From: CAYQMF01 sp964418595
GTDB taxonomy: Bacteria > Planctomycetota > UBA1135 > UBA2386
NCBI GenBank assembly: GCA_964418595.1
Contig: CAYQMF010000012.1
Span: forward strand, 1-64,000
DNA length: 64,000 bases
Reading direction: 5' to 3'
This document shows positions 9,501 through 19,498 of the stretch, piece after piece; position 1 is the stretch's first letter, and each line of letters starts with the position of its first letter. The notes below the pieces were generated by a model. The model was given only the letters and a program-made list of their open reading frames with translations. It searched no databases and was not told where the DNA came from. Position numbers and translations under genes: made by a program.

Positions 9501-10117
9501 CGCGAGATTCCCCATTCCACGTCGGCGTTGACGAAGAGCTCGTCGCAGATCTGCGCGCCGATGGCCCTCGCGGCGGTCTGCATCGCGGCGGCGACAGCGC
9601 CATCCACGCTCCACGCCGAGAATGGACGCAGGGCGCCTCGGTACCAGATGGGCAGGGCGTGCTCGACGCGACCGGAGTCAACGGCGACGAGGCGCGCCTC
9701 ACCCGTGACCGCAAGGCACAGCAGCGGGTCGAGGGCTCGCCAGCCGACCAACCCGAACTCGGAGATCTCGATCTCGAGGCGGTGCGACGCTGCGTCGCCA
9801 ACCCGCACGCCGCGTACGCGCAGCGCGGTCGACGCCGCCTCGGCGATCAGCCTCGGCGGCGGCGCCGACGCGAACGACTCGCGCACGGTGTCGGTGCGTG
9901 CACCGATGGTCGCCGCATCGTCGCTGAGGAAGGGATACGCGACCGCACCGACGACGGCGCCGACGGGGAGCGTCAGGATGCCGGCTCCTTCGGCGAGGAA
10001 GTCGCCGCCGAGCGCCACGAAGTACGTCGCGACGACGACACCGTAGACGGCCCCGAGTCCGATCGGCCGATCCGCCCGGTTAGGGCCCGCCCAAGAATAA
10101 CTTCGCAGGTTGCTCAT
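9497..10117 (-). CDS. Hypothetical envelope protein with IS-derived N-terminus
   Basis: A 206-residue protein. Residues about 20-65 are Gly/Ala/Val-rich and hydrophobic (one or two membrane segments); residues about 75-200 form a mixed alpha/beta domain with LEIEISEFGLVGW and a C-terminal AARAIGAQICDELF helix, reminiscent of small periplasmic or lipoprotein assembly factors. I cannot name the family. The first dozen residues appear to be encoded by the end of the neighbouring insertion-sequence remnant (about 10080-10117), so the native start was probably lost and replaced. It is translationally coupled to the downstream lipoprotein. Confidence 0.55.
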   Translation of the reverse strand: MSNLRSYSWAGPNRADRPIGLGAVYGVVVATYFVALGGDFLAEGAGILTLPVGAVVGAVAYPFLSDDAATIGARTDTVRESFASAPPPRLIAEAASTALRVRGVRVGDAASHRLEIEISEFGLVGWRALDPLLCLAVTGEARLVAVDSGRVEHALPIWYRGALRPFSAWSVDGAVAAAMQTAARAIGAQICDELFVNADVEWGISR

Positions 10118-10832
10118 GCTGAGGCCGATGCCGGCGTGAGCGTGTAGTTCCAGGACGGCAGGGTGCGGTGGGGCTTGATGTGCAGCACTGCCATGTCGGC
10201 TGCGGTGATCTTTCGACCGGTGGCGTAGGAACGACGATCGAGGGTCGCCTTCACGCGGAGGCCGGTTGTGGTCTTCGTCGAGCGGAGGTACTTCAGCACG
10301 GTCTCGTAGGAGTCAAGCGGATGCCCAGCCCAGTTCTTGCTGATCTCGCTGAACAGCCGGTGCTCGATGGGATTCCACTTCGATGTGCCTGGCGGAAAGT
10401 GGCACACGGTGACCGAGACGTTGAAGCGGTCACAAATCCCAGTCTGCAACTCGATCTTCCAGGCGCGAGCGCGTGAGCCGTTGCTGCCGCCGTTGTCGGC
10501 GAGGACGAGCAGGTGGTCGGCTTGCGGGTACTGCATGCAGCCCGCGCGAGCCCACCATGTTGCCAGCGCACGGACGGCGAACTGCGGCGTGTCGTGGGAC
10601 ACTCCGACGGACACGTGACCCCGATTGGCTCGAAGATCGAGCACGCCGTAGGGCACAGCCATGCCCTTGGCGTCGCTGCGGAAGTCGTGGTCGTTGACCT
10701 TGGTCGGTTCCTTGCCCCAGGCGGCACCGGGGTTCTTGAAGAGCCCGACCAGTTCCTTCTTCTTGGTGTCGACGCTGACGATGGGCAGGTCGTCCTTCGC
10801 GAACGACTGCCGGAGCCGTTTGATGTACCCAC
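10080..10832 (-). mobile_element. ISAzo13-family insertion sequence remnant
   Basis: This stretch covers a 5'-truncated transposase and a probable outer end. Near 10080 the plus strand reads GGTTAGGGCCCGCCC, GC-rich and unlike coding sequence on either side, which is plausible as a terminal inverted repeat; the partner end is missing. On the right the similarity stops near 10830, where a sigma-factor fragment begins on the opposite strand. The element cannot move by itself. Exact borders are inferred. Confidence 0.6.
10114..10832 (-). pseudogene. Transposase, ISAzo13 family, N-terminus missing
   Basis: About 238 residues match the C-terminal two thirds of the ISAzo13 ('Rhodopirellula transposase') DDE family. 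PIVSVDTKKKELVG carries the first Asp region, LLVLADNGGSNGSR the second, and CHFPPGTSKWNPIEHRLFS the Glu region and conserved tail. The N-terminal helix-turn-helix portion is absent: readable similarity begins around GYIKRLRQSF, near nucleotide 10830. The frame continues upstream only through unrelated arginine-rich sequence. The stop overlaps the next gene start as ATGA. It is not functional as it stands. Confidence 0.85.
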
Positions 10833-11251
10833 AACTACGCGCGCGCCTGGCGACGCCGACACGGTGCCCGCGGTGACGAGGCGCCGGAAGAGACATGGGA
10901 GGACCCCGCGCCCGACGTCGAGGACGTTCGCGCCTGGGCACGCCAGGTTCTTGCTCTGGCGTTGACGGACCTGCGCGAGTCGCATCCGGCGTCCGCAGAC
11001 GTGCTGCAGTGGTTCTATGGTGTCGCAGGCGACGGACAGGAGGTCGAGCCACTCACGGTCGCTGCCATCGCGGCTCGCTTGGACGCGAAGGCCAACGCGA
11101 TCCACGTCGCCCTCCATCGCGGGCGGAGCGACTCCGCGCGCTGATCGAGGCCGAACTGCGAGAAGCAGTGAGCGACCCGGAGGGACTCGCCGACGAACTG
11201 GCGATCATTCTCAGCGCCATCGGCGCGGCCCGCCCTGGCCTGGTGGAGTAG
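10828..11251 (+). pseudogene. ECF-type sigma factor 3' fragment with a frameshift
   Basis: Two plus-strand frames join into the C-terminal half of an RNA polymerase sigma factor. The first (about 10833-11144) contains VLQWFYGVAG, then LTVAAIAARLDAKANAIHV, a region-4 helix-turn-helix, then HRGR. The second continues the same protein as ERLRALIEAELREAVSDP and ends at 11251. A single-base indel near 11130 would rejoin them. The region-2 half is missing where the IS remnant begins. It is a decayed planctomycete-style sigma gene. No start or promoter remains. Confidence 0.7.
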
Positions 11252-11301
11252 TACCGACTCCGCCGGATCCCAGGTGACTCCCTCGGCTCGACGCTGACGC
11301 C

Positions 11302-14028
11302 CTACCCCAACCGCCGCAACGCGATGTCGAGCGGCAGGAGCAGGCCGGCGACGAGGACGCACAGCCGCCACAGGTCGCGCAGGCCGCGCGCCGGCTCGCC
11401 TTCGAACGCGAACGCCTGGTCGGCCGCGGGGCCGACCCGACCCTTGCCGGTCCGCGCCGCCTCCGCCAGGAACCCGGTGTCGGCGCCGGTCGTGCGGTAC
11501 TCCGGCGGGTAGGACTCGACGACGGCGTAGTTCTCGAGGCCCACCAGCTTGTCGTCCATCCGGCTCTCGACCCGTAGGCGCAGGTAGTCGCCGTAGGTCT
11601 CCACCGGGAAGCTCGTGCGGTAGAGCCCCGGGGCGACGTGGTCGGTCGGGAGCTGCCGGACCTGACCGCTCGCCTCGACGAGCGACACCTGCGGTCGCAC
11701 CTCGTCGAGGAAGCGCCCGCTGCGGTCGCGCGTGTCGATGGCGACGCTGACCTCACCCTTGCGGACCTGCAGGTCGGCGGTCTGCTGCAGCGCGGAGGTC
11801 GTGCCCGTCGACATCACCGCGCGCACGACCTGCGCCCAGAACTTGCCGAACCCCGGCCACGCCACCCAGTCGACACCCCAGCGGGTCTTGGCATCCGAGG
11901 TGAACGCCGCGGCGCGGCCGAGGCCGTAGTTCCAGTGCGCGAGCACCGGATCGCCGTAGTCCGACACGAGCACGACGCGCGCCAGCTCCTTCGGCGTGGT
12001 CGAGATGTAGCCCATGAGCAACGGCGCAGTCGCCATCTCGATCCCGCGCAGCATGGGCTCGTCCTTGCCGGCCTCCGTGACCACCGGCACGAACGGCTCT
12101 TCCACGAGCATGCTCTTGCTCGCGCGCAGGGTCTCCTTGGTGAAGATCTGCGGGATGTTGCCGAAGTCGTTGGTGAAGTAGGCCTCGCCGTTGCCCATGT
12201 CCGCCATCGCGGTGAGCAGCGCCTGATCGGCGTCGCCGATGCCGACCGTGCTCACCGTCATGCCTTCGGCCGCCATGCGCGCCACGAGATCGATGTGCTC
12301 CTCGCGCGAACCGGTCGTGTGCCCGTCGGTGAGGACGATGCAGTGCTTGAGCTTGGCCGTGCTCTCGTTCAGCGCCTCCCAGGCGCGATAGAGACCGGCA
12401 TAGATGTACGTGCCGCCGCCCTCCGTGATGCGCGAGATCTGCGTGACGATCTCCTCGCGGTTGTCGGCCGGTTGCAGGTCGACGACCCAGTCGGGCGCCT
12501 CGTCGAAGGCGACGACGCCGATCTGGTCCTTCTTCTTGAGCACCTCGACCGACGCGATCGCTGCCTCCTTGGCGAGCGTGAGCTTCTCGCCGGCCATCGA
12601 GCCGGAGCGGTCGAGCACGAGGACCAGCGCGAGGTTCGGCTTCTCGATGGTCTTCTTGATCGGCATGCGCACCGGCAGCGCGTCTTCCACCGGCGTGCGG
12701 TAGTAGCCGCCGAGGCCGAAGGACTTCTCGCCGCCGAGCATCACGAGGCCGCCACCGAAGTCGCGCACGTAGCTCTTCACGATGCCGAGCTGGGACGTGC
12801 GCAGGTCGGTGGCGGGCACGTCCGAGATCAGCAGCACGTCGAAGGTCAGCAGGTCGTTGAGCTCGTCGGGGAAGCCGATCGCCGGGCGGACCTCGACCTT
12901 GATCTGCTCGTCGCGCAGCGCCTGGGCGAGGTGGCGCGCGTCCCGCTCGTTGCCCTCGATCAGGAGCACGCGCGGCTGGCCTTCGACCACCACCACGGCG
13001 CGCGCGGTGTTGTTCTCCGGCGTCGGATCGCCGGGTGCGTCGATCTGGACCCGGAACTCGTGGAAGCCCTCGTCGAGTTCCTGCTTGGGGATGCGCACGA
13101 CGTTGCGCCCCTTCTCGAGCGCGATCTTGTCGGTCTTCACCAGGAACTGGTCGCGGAACAGGCGCAGGTCGACCTCGCGCTTCTCGGCGGTGGCGATGTG
13201 CAGCTCCAGTTCGACGGGCTCGCGGACCTTCACCTGCCCCGGGGCCAGCAGCCGCTCGGCGACCACCTCCCCGGCGCGGACGTGGTCGAGGGCGACGGTG
13301 TCGAGGGTCACGCCGGCGTGCGCGGCGAACTCCAGCTCCGCGGTGGGATCGTTCCGCGTCCAGTTGCCATCCGAGAACAGCACCACGCGCCGCCGGCTGT
13401 CCTCCGGCAACAGGCTGCGCGCGAGGCGGAGCGCCTCGCGCACGTCGGTCTCGCTGGTGACCAGCTCGGTCTCGAAGGCCTCGACCATGGCAAGCCGCGC
13501 GCGGGCGCGCTCGAGCCGCGCCTGCGCGTCGTCGCCGCTGAGGTTGCGCTCGAGCGCGAGGATCTCCGTCTGCAGCGTGGCCTTGGTCGCGCGGTGGAAG
13601 ACCATGTCCTCGAGACCGAGGCTGTCGGGCGCAGGGGGCGCAGCGACCGCAGCGCCGATCGGCGCCGCATCGAGTTCGCGCACGAGGCGCGGCCGGCCAC
13701 CGAACAGGAGCAGGCCGGCGCGCTGGTGCGCCTGCAGCTCCTTGGTCGCCGCCATGACATGGTCGAGGGCGCCTCGCAGCACGTCCCGATCGAGGCTGTC
13801 GGAGATGTCGAGCGCGAACAACACGCTCTGGTCGGGCTTCTGCAGGCGCCACACCGGGCGCGCCACCGCCAGCACGACGAGGAGCAGGGCGAGCGAGCGC
13901 AGGACGAACGACGTGACCCGCTTGCCCCGCGTCGCCACCGCGTAGCTCTTCAACGCCGCGAAGGCGAGCAGCGGCAGCGCCGCCACGAAGACCCACAGGT
14001 AGACCGGATGCTCGAGGTAGATGTCCAT
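11302..14028 (-). CDS. Membrane protein with two VWA domains and a GATase-like middle domain
   Basis: A 908-residue protein, the last gene of the MoxR operon. Two N-terminal membrane helices (about 8-26 and 43-60) are followed by a first VWA domain with MIDAS DISDS near residue 72. A beta-sandwich lies around 230-390. A class-I-glutamine-amidotransferase/ThuA-like alpha/beta domain (about 395-455, FGGGLVMLGGEKSFG) precedes a second VWA domain (DRSGS near 470, TDGHTTGS near 570). A final transmembrane helix anchors the C-terminus. This is the layout of large BatA-like proteins. It probably works with the MoxR ATPase in the envelope. It begins 3 bp after the stop of the next gene upstream. Confidence 0.85.
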   Translation of the reverse strand: MDIYLEHPVYLWVFVAALPLLAFAALKSYAVATRGKRVTSFVLRSLALLLVVLAVARPVWRLQKPDQSVLFALDISDSLDRDVLRGALDHVMAATKELQAHQRAGLLLFGGRPRLVRELDAAPIGAAVAAPPAPDSLGLEDMVFHRATKATLQTEILALERNLSGDDAQARLERARARLAMVEAFETELVTSETDVREALRLARSLLPEDSRRRVVLFSDGNWTRNDPTAELEFAAHAGVTLDTVALDHVRAGEVVAERLLAPGQVKVREPVELELHIATAEKREVDLRLFRDQFLVKTDKIALEKGRNVVRIPKQELDEGFHEFRVQIDAPGDPTPENNTARAVVVVEGQPRVLLIEGNERDARHLAQALRDEQIKVEVRPAIGFPDELNDLLTFDVLLISDVPATDLRTSQLGIVKSYVRDFGGGLVMLGGEKSFGLGGYYRTPVEDALPVRMPIKKTIEKPNLALVLVLDRSGSMAGEKLTLAKEAAIASVEVLKKKDQIGVVAFDEAPDWVVDLQPADNREEIVTQISRITEGGGTYIYAGLYRAWEALNESTAKLKHCIVLTDGHTTGSREEHIDLVARMAAEGMTVSTVGIGDADQALLTAMADMGNGEAYFTNDFGNIPQIFTKETLRASKSMLVEEPFVPVVTEAGKDEPMLRGIEMATAPLLMGYISTTPKELARVVLVSDYGDPVLAHWNYGLGRAAAFTSDAKTRWGVDWVAWPGFGKFWAQVVRAVMSTGTTSALQQTADLQVRKGEVSVAIDTRDRSGRFLDEVRPQVSLVEASGQVRQLPTDHVAPGLYRTSFPVETYGDYLRLRVESRMDDKLVGLENYAVVESYPPEYRTTGADTGFLAEAARTGKGRVGPAADQAFAFEGEPARGLRDLWRLCVLVAGLLLPLDIALRRLG

Positions 14029-14030
14029 GC

Positions 14031-15947
14031 CTACTGCGTGAGCCTCCGGTGGAACAGCCCCCACTCCAGGAGCCACAGCCCACAGGCCGAGAGCAGCAGG
14101 AGCGGCCAGAGGTCGCGACCGAACAGGAACCCCGCACGTTCGACGTCGAGGTCGGCCACCGCGCTCGCCTCCGGCATCCGCAGGTCCGACTCGCCGGCGT
14201 CGAAGAGGTTGATGGTGGTGCGGAAGTCGCGGTCGCGCGTGCGCACCCAGTAGCGTCCCGGCTCCACCGTGTCGGCGAAGGCGAAGCGACCGTCGACGAC
14301 GGGGACGCGGGCGGTGCCTTCGGCGCGCGTCCACTCGTGCCGCCAGCCCACTTCGACGCTCGCATCCGAGAGAGAGAATCGCGCGCGTATCACGTCGCCC
14401 GGGCGATACGTGGCATCGAGCAGCTCGCTCTCCAGCTCCTGGATCCAGGTGAACACGTTGCGCACGAGCAGCGGGAACGCGACCTGCAGGAAGAACAGGT
14501 CGGAGAGCACGTCGAGCCCGAGGTAGACGACCTTGCGCGTCGGTGCCTGGAACACGACGCCCACCGGCCCCGCCGCAGTGGTGAGGAACGCGTGCCCGGC
14601 GGTGAGGTCCACGGGGCGCGCGCTCGCCGGCGTGAGTGACTTCGGCTCGAGGAACCGGGCCAGCGGGTGATCCGCGTCGAAGTCGCGGATCCGTGGCCGC
14701 GCCTCGACGCCGAGCTCCTTGGCGGGCAGCCCGCCGGGCAGCGCGTTGACGCAGAGGTAGTTGCCGGCGTCGGGCAGGCGCTCGGCCTTCACGCCGGCGA
14801 ACACGATGAGGTCGAAGACCTTGGCGTACTCGTCGGCCTTCGCCTGCCAGGTGGCGAGGTCCATGCCCTGGCTGGCGGCGTGATCGACGATGACCCCCAT
14901 CGCGCCGAGCGCCGCCTTGAACGGCGCCTCCGTACCGGCATCGGGAGTCACCAGCGCGACGCGGTACAGCCGCGAGGGCGGCACCGCCGCGTAGGCGACG
15001 TCGTCGAGTTCGAGGCCGTCGCGCCCAGGTTGGCCTTCGGCGGTCTTCTCGAACACGAGCTCCGCCTTGGCGAAGCCGCCCTCCGGCAAGCTCAGCTCGA
15101 GCGTGTCGCGGTGCTCGGCGCCGGGCTCGAGTTCGAGCGGCAGGACCTTCTTGGTGACGCCCTCGAGCGCGATCTCGACGCGCACCGCGCGCTTGCTGGC
15201 GCCGAAGTTCTGCACGACGAGGAGCAGGTAGTCGGTGCCGACCGCGTGGTTCTTGCGCGCCTGGAAGCGCACGATGCCGACGTTGTCGACCGTGTCGCCG
15301 ATCCGCACCCAGCGCACGTCTTGGTCCTCGCCGGCGAGCGCGGCGGCGGTGCCGCCCGCCGCATCGCTGACCAGGAGGATGCGCTTGTGCTTCTTGTCGG
15401 CCAGCAGGTCACGGGCGAGGCGGTGCGCGGCGCGGAGGTCGCTCGATGCCCGACTGGGCGCCAGGGCATCGCACGCTTCGCGCAGGCGAAGCGTCGACCG
15501 CGAGAAGCCGAGCAGCACATCCGGCTGCGCGCTGGCGGCGATGACGGCCATCTCGTCCTCCGCCGAACGACCCTCGACGAAGCCGCGCGCGGCGGCGAGG
15601 GCGGCGTCGAAGCGCCGCGTCGTGGTGTCGGTCTTCTCGAGCCCTGCCATGCTCGCACCGGTGTCGACGACGACCACGACGCTGTCCTCGCGCAGGAACG
15701 AATCGGAGAGCGTGAGCACGGCGAAGGCGCCGACCAGGCAGGCGAGGATCAGGAGCTGCAGGAGCAACGACAGCCAGCGCTGCAGGCGCTGGAAGAGCGT
15801 ACTGAAGACCTGGTCGGCGACGAGGTCCGCCCACAGGCGCAGGTACGGCACGTCGCGGCGGTGCCGCTTGATCTTGAGGATGTACAGGACGACGACCGGC
15901 AGGGCGAGGAGCGACAACCAGAGGCCGGCGACGGCGGCGAAGCTCAC
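14031..15947 (-). CDS. BatA-type VWA membrane protein (degenerate MIDAS)
   Basis: A 638-residue protein starting at a GTG that overlaps the DUF58 stop (GTGA). The N-terminus carries the double-transmembrane BatA domain: a helix around 5-25, then the conserved YLRLWADLVADQ segment, then a helix around 58-80. A VWA domain follows, but its MIDAS reads DTGAS (about 93-97) where DxSxS is expected, so metal binding is doubtful. The C-terminal half has beta domains and an alpha/beta domain with a last membrane helix close to the end. Position and architecture place it in the MoxR/DUF58/BatA system. Confidence 0.85.
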   Translation of the reverse strand: MSFAAVAGLWLSLLALPVVVLYILKIKRHRRDVPYLRLWADLVADQVFSTLFQRLQRWLSLLLQLLILACLVGAFAVLTLSDSFLREDSVVVVVDTGASMAGLEKTDTTTRRFDAALAAARGFVEGRSAEDEMAVIAASAQPDVLLGFSRSTLRLREACDALAPSRASSDLRAAHRLARDLLADKKHKRILLVSDAAGGTAAALAGEDQDVRWVRIGDTVDNVGIVRFQARKNHAVGTDYLLLVVQNFGASKRAVRVEIALEGVTKKVLPLELEPGAEHRDTLELSLPEGGFAKAELVFEKTAEGQPGRDGLELDDVAYAAVPPSRLYRVALVTPDAGTEAPFKAALGAMGVIVDHAASQGMDLATWQAKADEYAKVFDLIVFAGVKAERLPDAGNYLCVNALPGGLPAKELGVEARPRIRDFDADHPLARFLEPKSLTPASARPVDLTAGHAFLTTAAGPVGVVFQAPTRKVVYLGLDVLSDLFFLQVAFPLLVRNVFTWIQELESELLDATYRPGDVIRARFSLSDASVEVGWRHEWTRAEGTARVPVVDGRFAFADTVEPGRYWVRTRDRDFRTTINLFDAGESDLRMPEASAVADLDVERAGFLFGRDLWPLLLLSACGLWLLEWGLFHRRLTQ

Positions 15948-16813
15948 GCCACGAGCCCCCCGCGCTTGAGGATCTTGAGCACGAGCGCATCGAACGGCAC
16001 GGATGTCAACGCGCGCACGTAGCCGACCTCGGCGCTGCGGCAGTAGGTCTCGACCGCCTGCGCGTGGCCTTCGAACGCCTGCCGGTAGCGCTGGCGCAAG
16101 GCGTCGGTGACGGTGATGTCCTTCCACGCCTGGGTCTCGCTGTCGACGAGGCGCAGGTCGCCGCGGATCGGTGGATCCTGCTCCGTCTTGTCCATCACGT
16201 GGATCACGAACACCTCGTGCCGCCGCCCGCGCAGGTAGCGCAGGGCGGGGATGACGCCATCGCGGTCGTAGAGGTCGCTGACCACGACCACCACGCCGCG
16301 GCGTCGTTCGAGCGCGATGTAGCGGCGGAAGGCCCGGCGCATGTCGGTCTCGGCGCCGTGACCGAGGTCGGTGAGGAAGGGGAAGAGGACCTTCACCTTG
16401 CCCTTGCCGCGCAGGCGGGTGATCCCCGCGTCGAGGTCGTTCGAGAACGCCTGCACGTTGGCGTCGTCGAGATTGCTCATCCCGATGTACGAGAGCGCCG
16501 CGGCGATCTGGCGCGCGAACACGAACTTGTCCGGCTGCCCGAACGCCATCGACCGCGAGCAGTCGAGCAGGACCGTGAGGTGCAGGTTCTCCTCCTCGCG
16601 GTAGAGCTTGAGGAAGAACTCTTCGAGGCGGCCGTACACGTTCCAGTCGAGGTAGCGCAGATCGTCGCCGGCGGCGTAGTTGCGGTAGTCCTCGAACTCG
16701 ACGCTGGTGCCCCGCTTGGTGGTCATGCGCTCCGCCCGGATCCGCCCCTGCAGGATCTTGCGGGCGACCACGTCGAGGTACTCGAGCTTGCGCAGGAAGT
16801 CGGCGTCGAACAT
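15944..16813 (-). CDS. DUF58 protein (VWA-like, MoxR partner)
   Basis: A 289-residue cytosolic DUF58 protein. The family signature GDDLRYLDWNVYGR lies near 49-62, and a VWA-like fold follows with an intact MIDAS (LLDCSRS, about 82-88) and VVVVSDLYDRDG further on. DUF58 proteins are the standard partner of MoxR ATPases. The gene sits between moxR and the BatA-type gene, 28 bp after moxR, and its stop overlaps the next GTG start, so the stoichiometry is probably coupled. Confidence 0.9.
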   Translation of the reverse strand: MFDADFLRKLEYLDVVARKILQGRIRAERMTTKRGTSVEFEDYRNYAAGDDLRYLDWNVYGRLEEFFLKLYREEENLHLTVLLDCSRSMAFGQPDKFVFARQIAAALSYIGMSNLDDANVQAFSNDLDAGITRLRGKGKVKVLFPFLTDLGHGAETDMRRAFRRYIALERRRGVVVVVSDLYDRDGVIPALRYLRGRRHEVFVIHVMDKTEQDPPIRGDLRLVDSETQAWKDITVTDALRQRYRQAFEGHAQAVETYCRSAEVGYVRALTSVPFDALVLKILKRGGLVA

Positions 16814-16841
16814 GCGCGCGGTGGAGCGGGGACCGGGTGGG

Positions 16842-17858
<1,017 letters not shown>

Positions 17859-17927
17859 GGATCGAGCCTCTCTCGTTGCGGAGTGGTCAGTGGGAACAAC
17901 TGGATGCGCGGGCGAGGGAGCGCCGCG

Positions 17928-19421
17928 TCATTTGCCGGTGCTGCCGGCGGCAGGCTGCGCGGCCCCTTCTGCCTCCTGCCCGCGCTCGTCCGGCTGCATG
18001 GTCTCGAAGTAGGTGCGGATGTAGGTGCGGTAGCCTGCGGGGATGTTCTGGCGGTAGATGGCGTCCTCGGCGGCCTGCTTCGCCGCGAGCGCCGCGTCGC
18101 GGTAGGCGAGCTGGCTGCGGCTGCGATCGTTGGCGGTCTTGACCTGGCCAAACGACGACTTGCCCTTGCCCTCGCGCAGCTTTGCCTCTTCCTCCTGACG
18201 CTCGGTGAGCGCGCGGCGCGCCTTGTCGAGGACCTTCTTGGCGTGGCCGGTGCCGGCATCGTTGCTCGGGTACGCGAAGAGCTGACGCGCCTCGCCGGGC
18301 TCGGCCTGCCGGCCCTGCTGCGGCCGACCCAGCTGCACGTTGTCGAACTCCTCACCGTCGAACTCGCCAAGCTCGTTCAGCGCGCCCTCGATGCGATCGA
18401 GCGCCTCGAGCACCTCGACGAGGAAACCCAGGTCCTTGCCCAGGGCATCCAGCTCCATCAGCTCGGCGAGGAGTTGCTTCAGCTCCTTGAGTTTCTGCTC
18501 GAGCTTCTCGATCTCCATCTTGCCGGCGTTGTTCTTCTTGGCCTCTTCGAGCTTGCGCTCGATCTCCTTGATCTTCTTCTCGACCTTGGTCGCGGCCTCG
18601 CGGTACTTGCCGCCCTCCATGTCGCGCTGGGCGTCCTTGAGGTCCTCCCCCTTCGCCAACCGCGTGGCGTTCTTCTCCGCCTCCAGGCGCTTGCCCTCCA
18701 GTTCCTGCCGCTCCTTGTCGAGCTGCGAGGCGAGGCGGGCGAGTTCGGCGAGGGTGTCCTTGCGGTCGAACTGCTCCTTCTTCAGCGTGTCCTCGAGCTC
18801 CTTGAGGCGGCGCAGCCGCTCGCTGTCCAGCTCGGAGATCTGGTCCTGCCCGATGCGTTCGCGCAGGTCGCGCAGCAGCTCGGATCCCTGCAGGCGCGCC
18901 TGCATCTCGGCGGCCGACGGGACGCGTGGCGACGGCGTCGCCGAAGTGAACAGCGCGAACAGGATCCCGGCCACACACCCCACCGCCGGCAGCGGCAGCC
19001 AGCGCCCTTCGCGGGGCAACTGCGTGGGGAACACGTCGCGCGCTGCCGGCCCCGCGCCGGCGGCAGTCGCGCAGGCTTCTTCGTGCACGACGCGGACGAA
19101 GGGATCCTCCGTCGCGGTCAGCTCGAGCGAGCTGCTGAGCAGGTCCTTGGTGCCGGCGCGATCGTCGAAGCGCTTGGCGATCGCCACCGGATCGACGGGC
19201 ACGAGCGCCGCCACCACGACGGCGACGACGGCGACCAGGGCGACGAGCGCGCCGACGACGAGGAGCGACGTCGACGGAGCCAGCCACGGAGTGGCGAGCG
19301 CCACGCCACACAGGCCCCAGAACAGGCTGCGCACGAACACGGCGATCCGCCGCGTGCGTCGCCTCCCCACGGTGAGGACAGCGACTCGGGCGCGGACCGG
19401 TTCGAGGGCGTGGTTCATCAT
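17928..19421 (-). CDS. Membrane protein with long coiled coil, first gene of the MoxR operon
   Basis: A 497-residue protein starting MMNHALEP, with GGAG a few bases upstream. Hydrophobic helices lie at about 29-46, 52-75 and 138-158. Residues about 190-360 form a highly charged Glu/Lys/Leu coiled coil, with KKIKEIERKLEEAKK in its centre. The C-terminal 100 residues are helical and end in a low-complexity Ala/Gly tail. Segment PVAIAKRFDDRAGTKD recalls the DUF4175-type proteins known in similar operons, but I cannot confirm membership. A scaffold or anchor for the MoxR complex is a fair inference. Confidence 0.7.
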   Translation of the reverse strand: MMNHALEPVRARVAVLTVGRRRTRRIAVFVRSLFWGLCGVALATPWLAPSTSLLVVGALVALVAVVAVVVAALVPVDPVAIAKRFDDRAGTKDLLSSSLELTATEDPFVRVVHEEACATAAGAGPAARDVFPTQLPREGRWLPLPAVGCVAGILFALFTSATPSPRVPSAAEMQARLQGSELLRDLRERIGQDQISELDSERLRRLKELEDTLKKEQFDRKDTLAELARLASQLDKERQELEGKRLEAEKNATRLAKGEDLKDAQRDMEGGKYREAATKVEKKIKEIERKLEEAKKNNAGKMEIEKLEQKLKELKQLLAELMELDALGKDLGFLVEVLEALDRIEGALNELGEFDGEEFDNVQLGRPQQGRQAEPGEARQLFAYPSNDAGTGHAKKVLDKARRALTERQEEEAKLREGKGKSSFGQVKTANDRSRSQLAYRDAALAAKQAAEDAIYRQNIPAGYRTYIRTYFETMQPDERGQEAEGAAQPAAGSTGK

Positions 19422-19498
19422 CGGCTCCGGGGCGGAACCGTAGCCGATGCCCGCGTACGCAGGTAGGGGTGCGTCGGCGCCGGGCGGGAATCCCGGCG

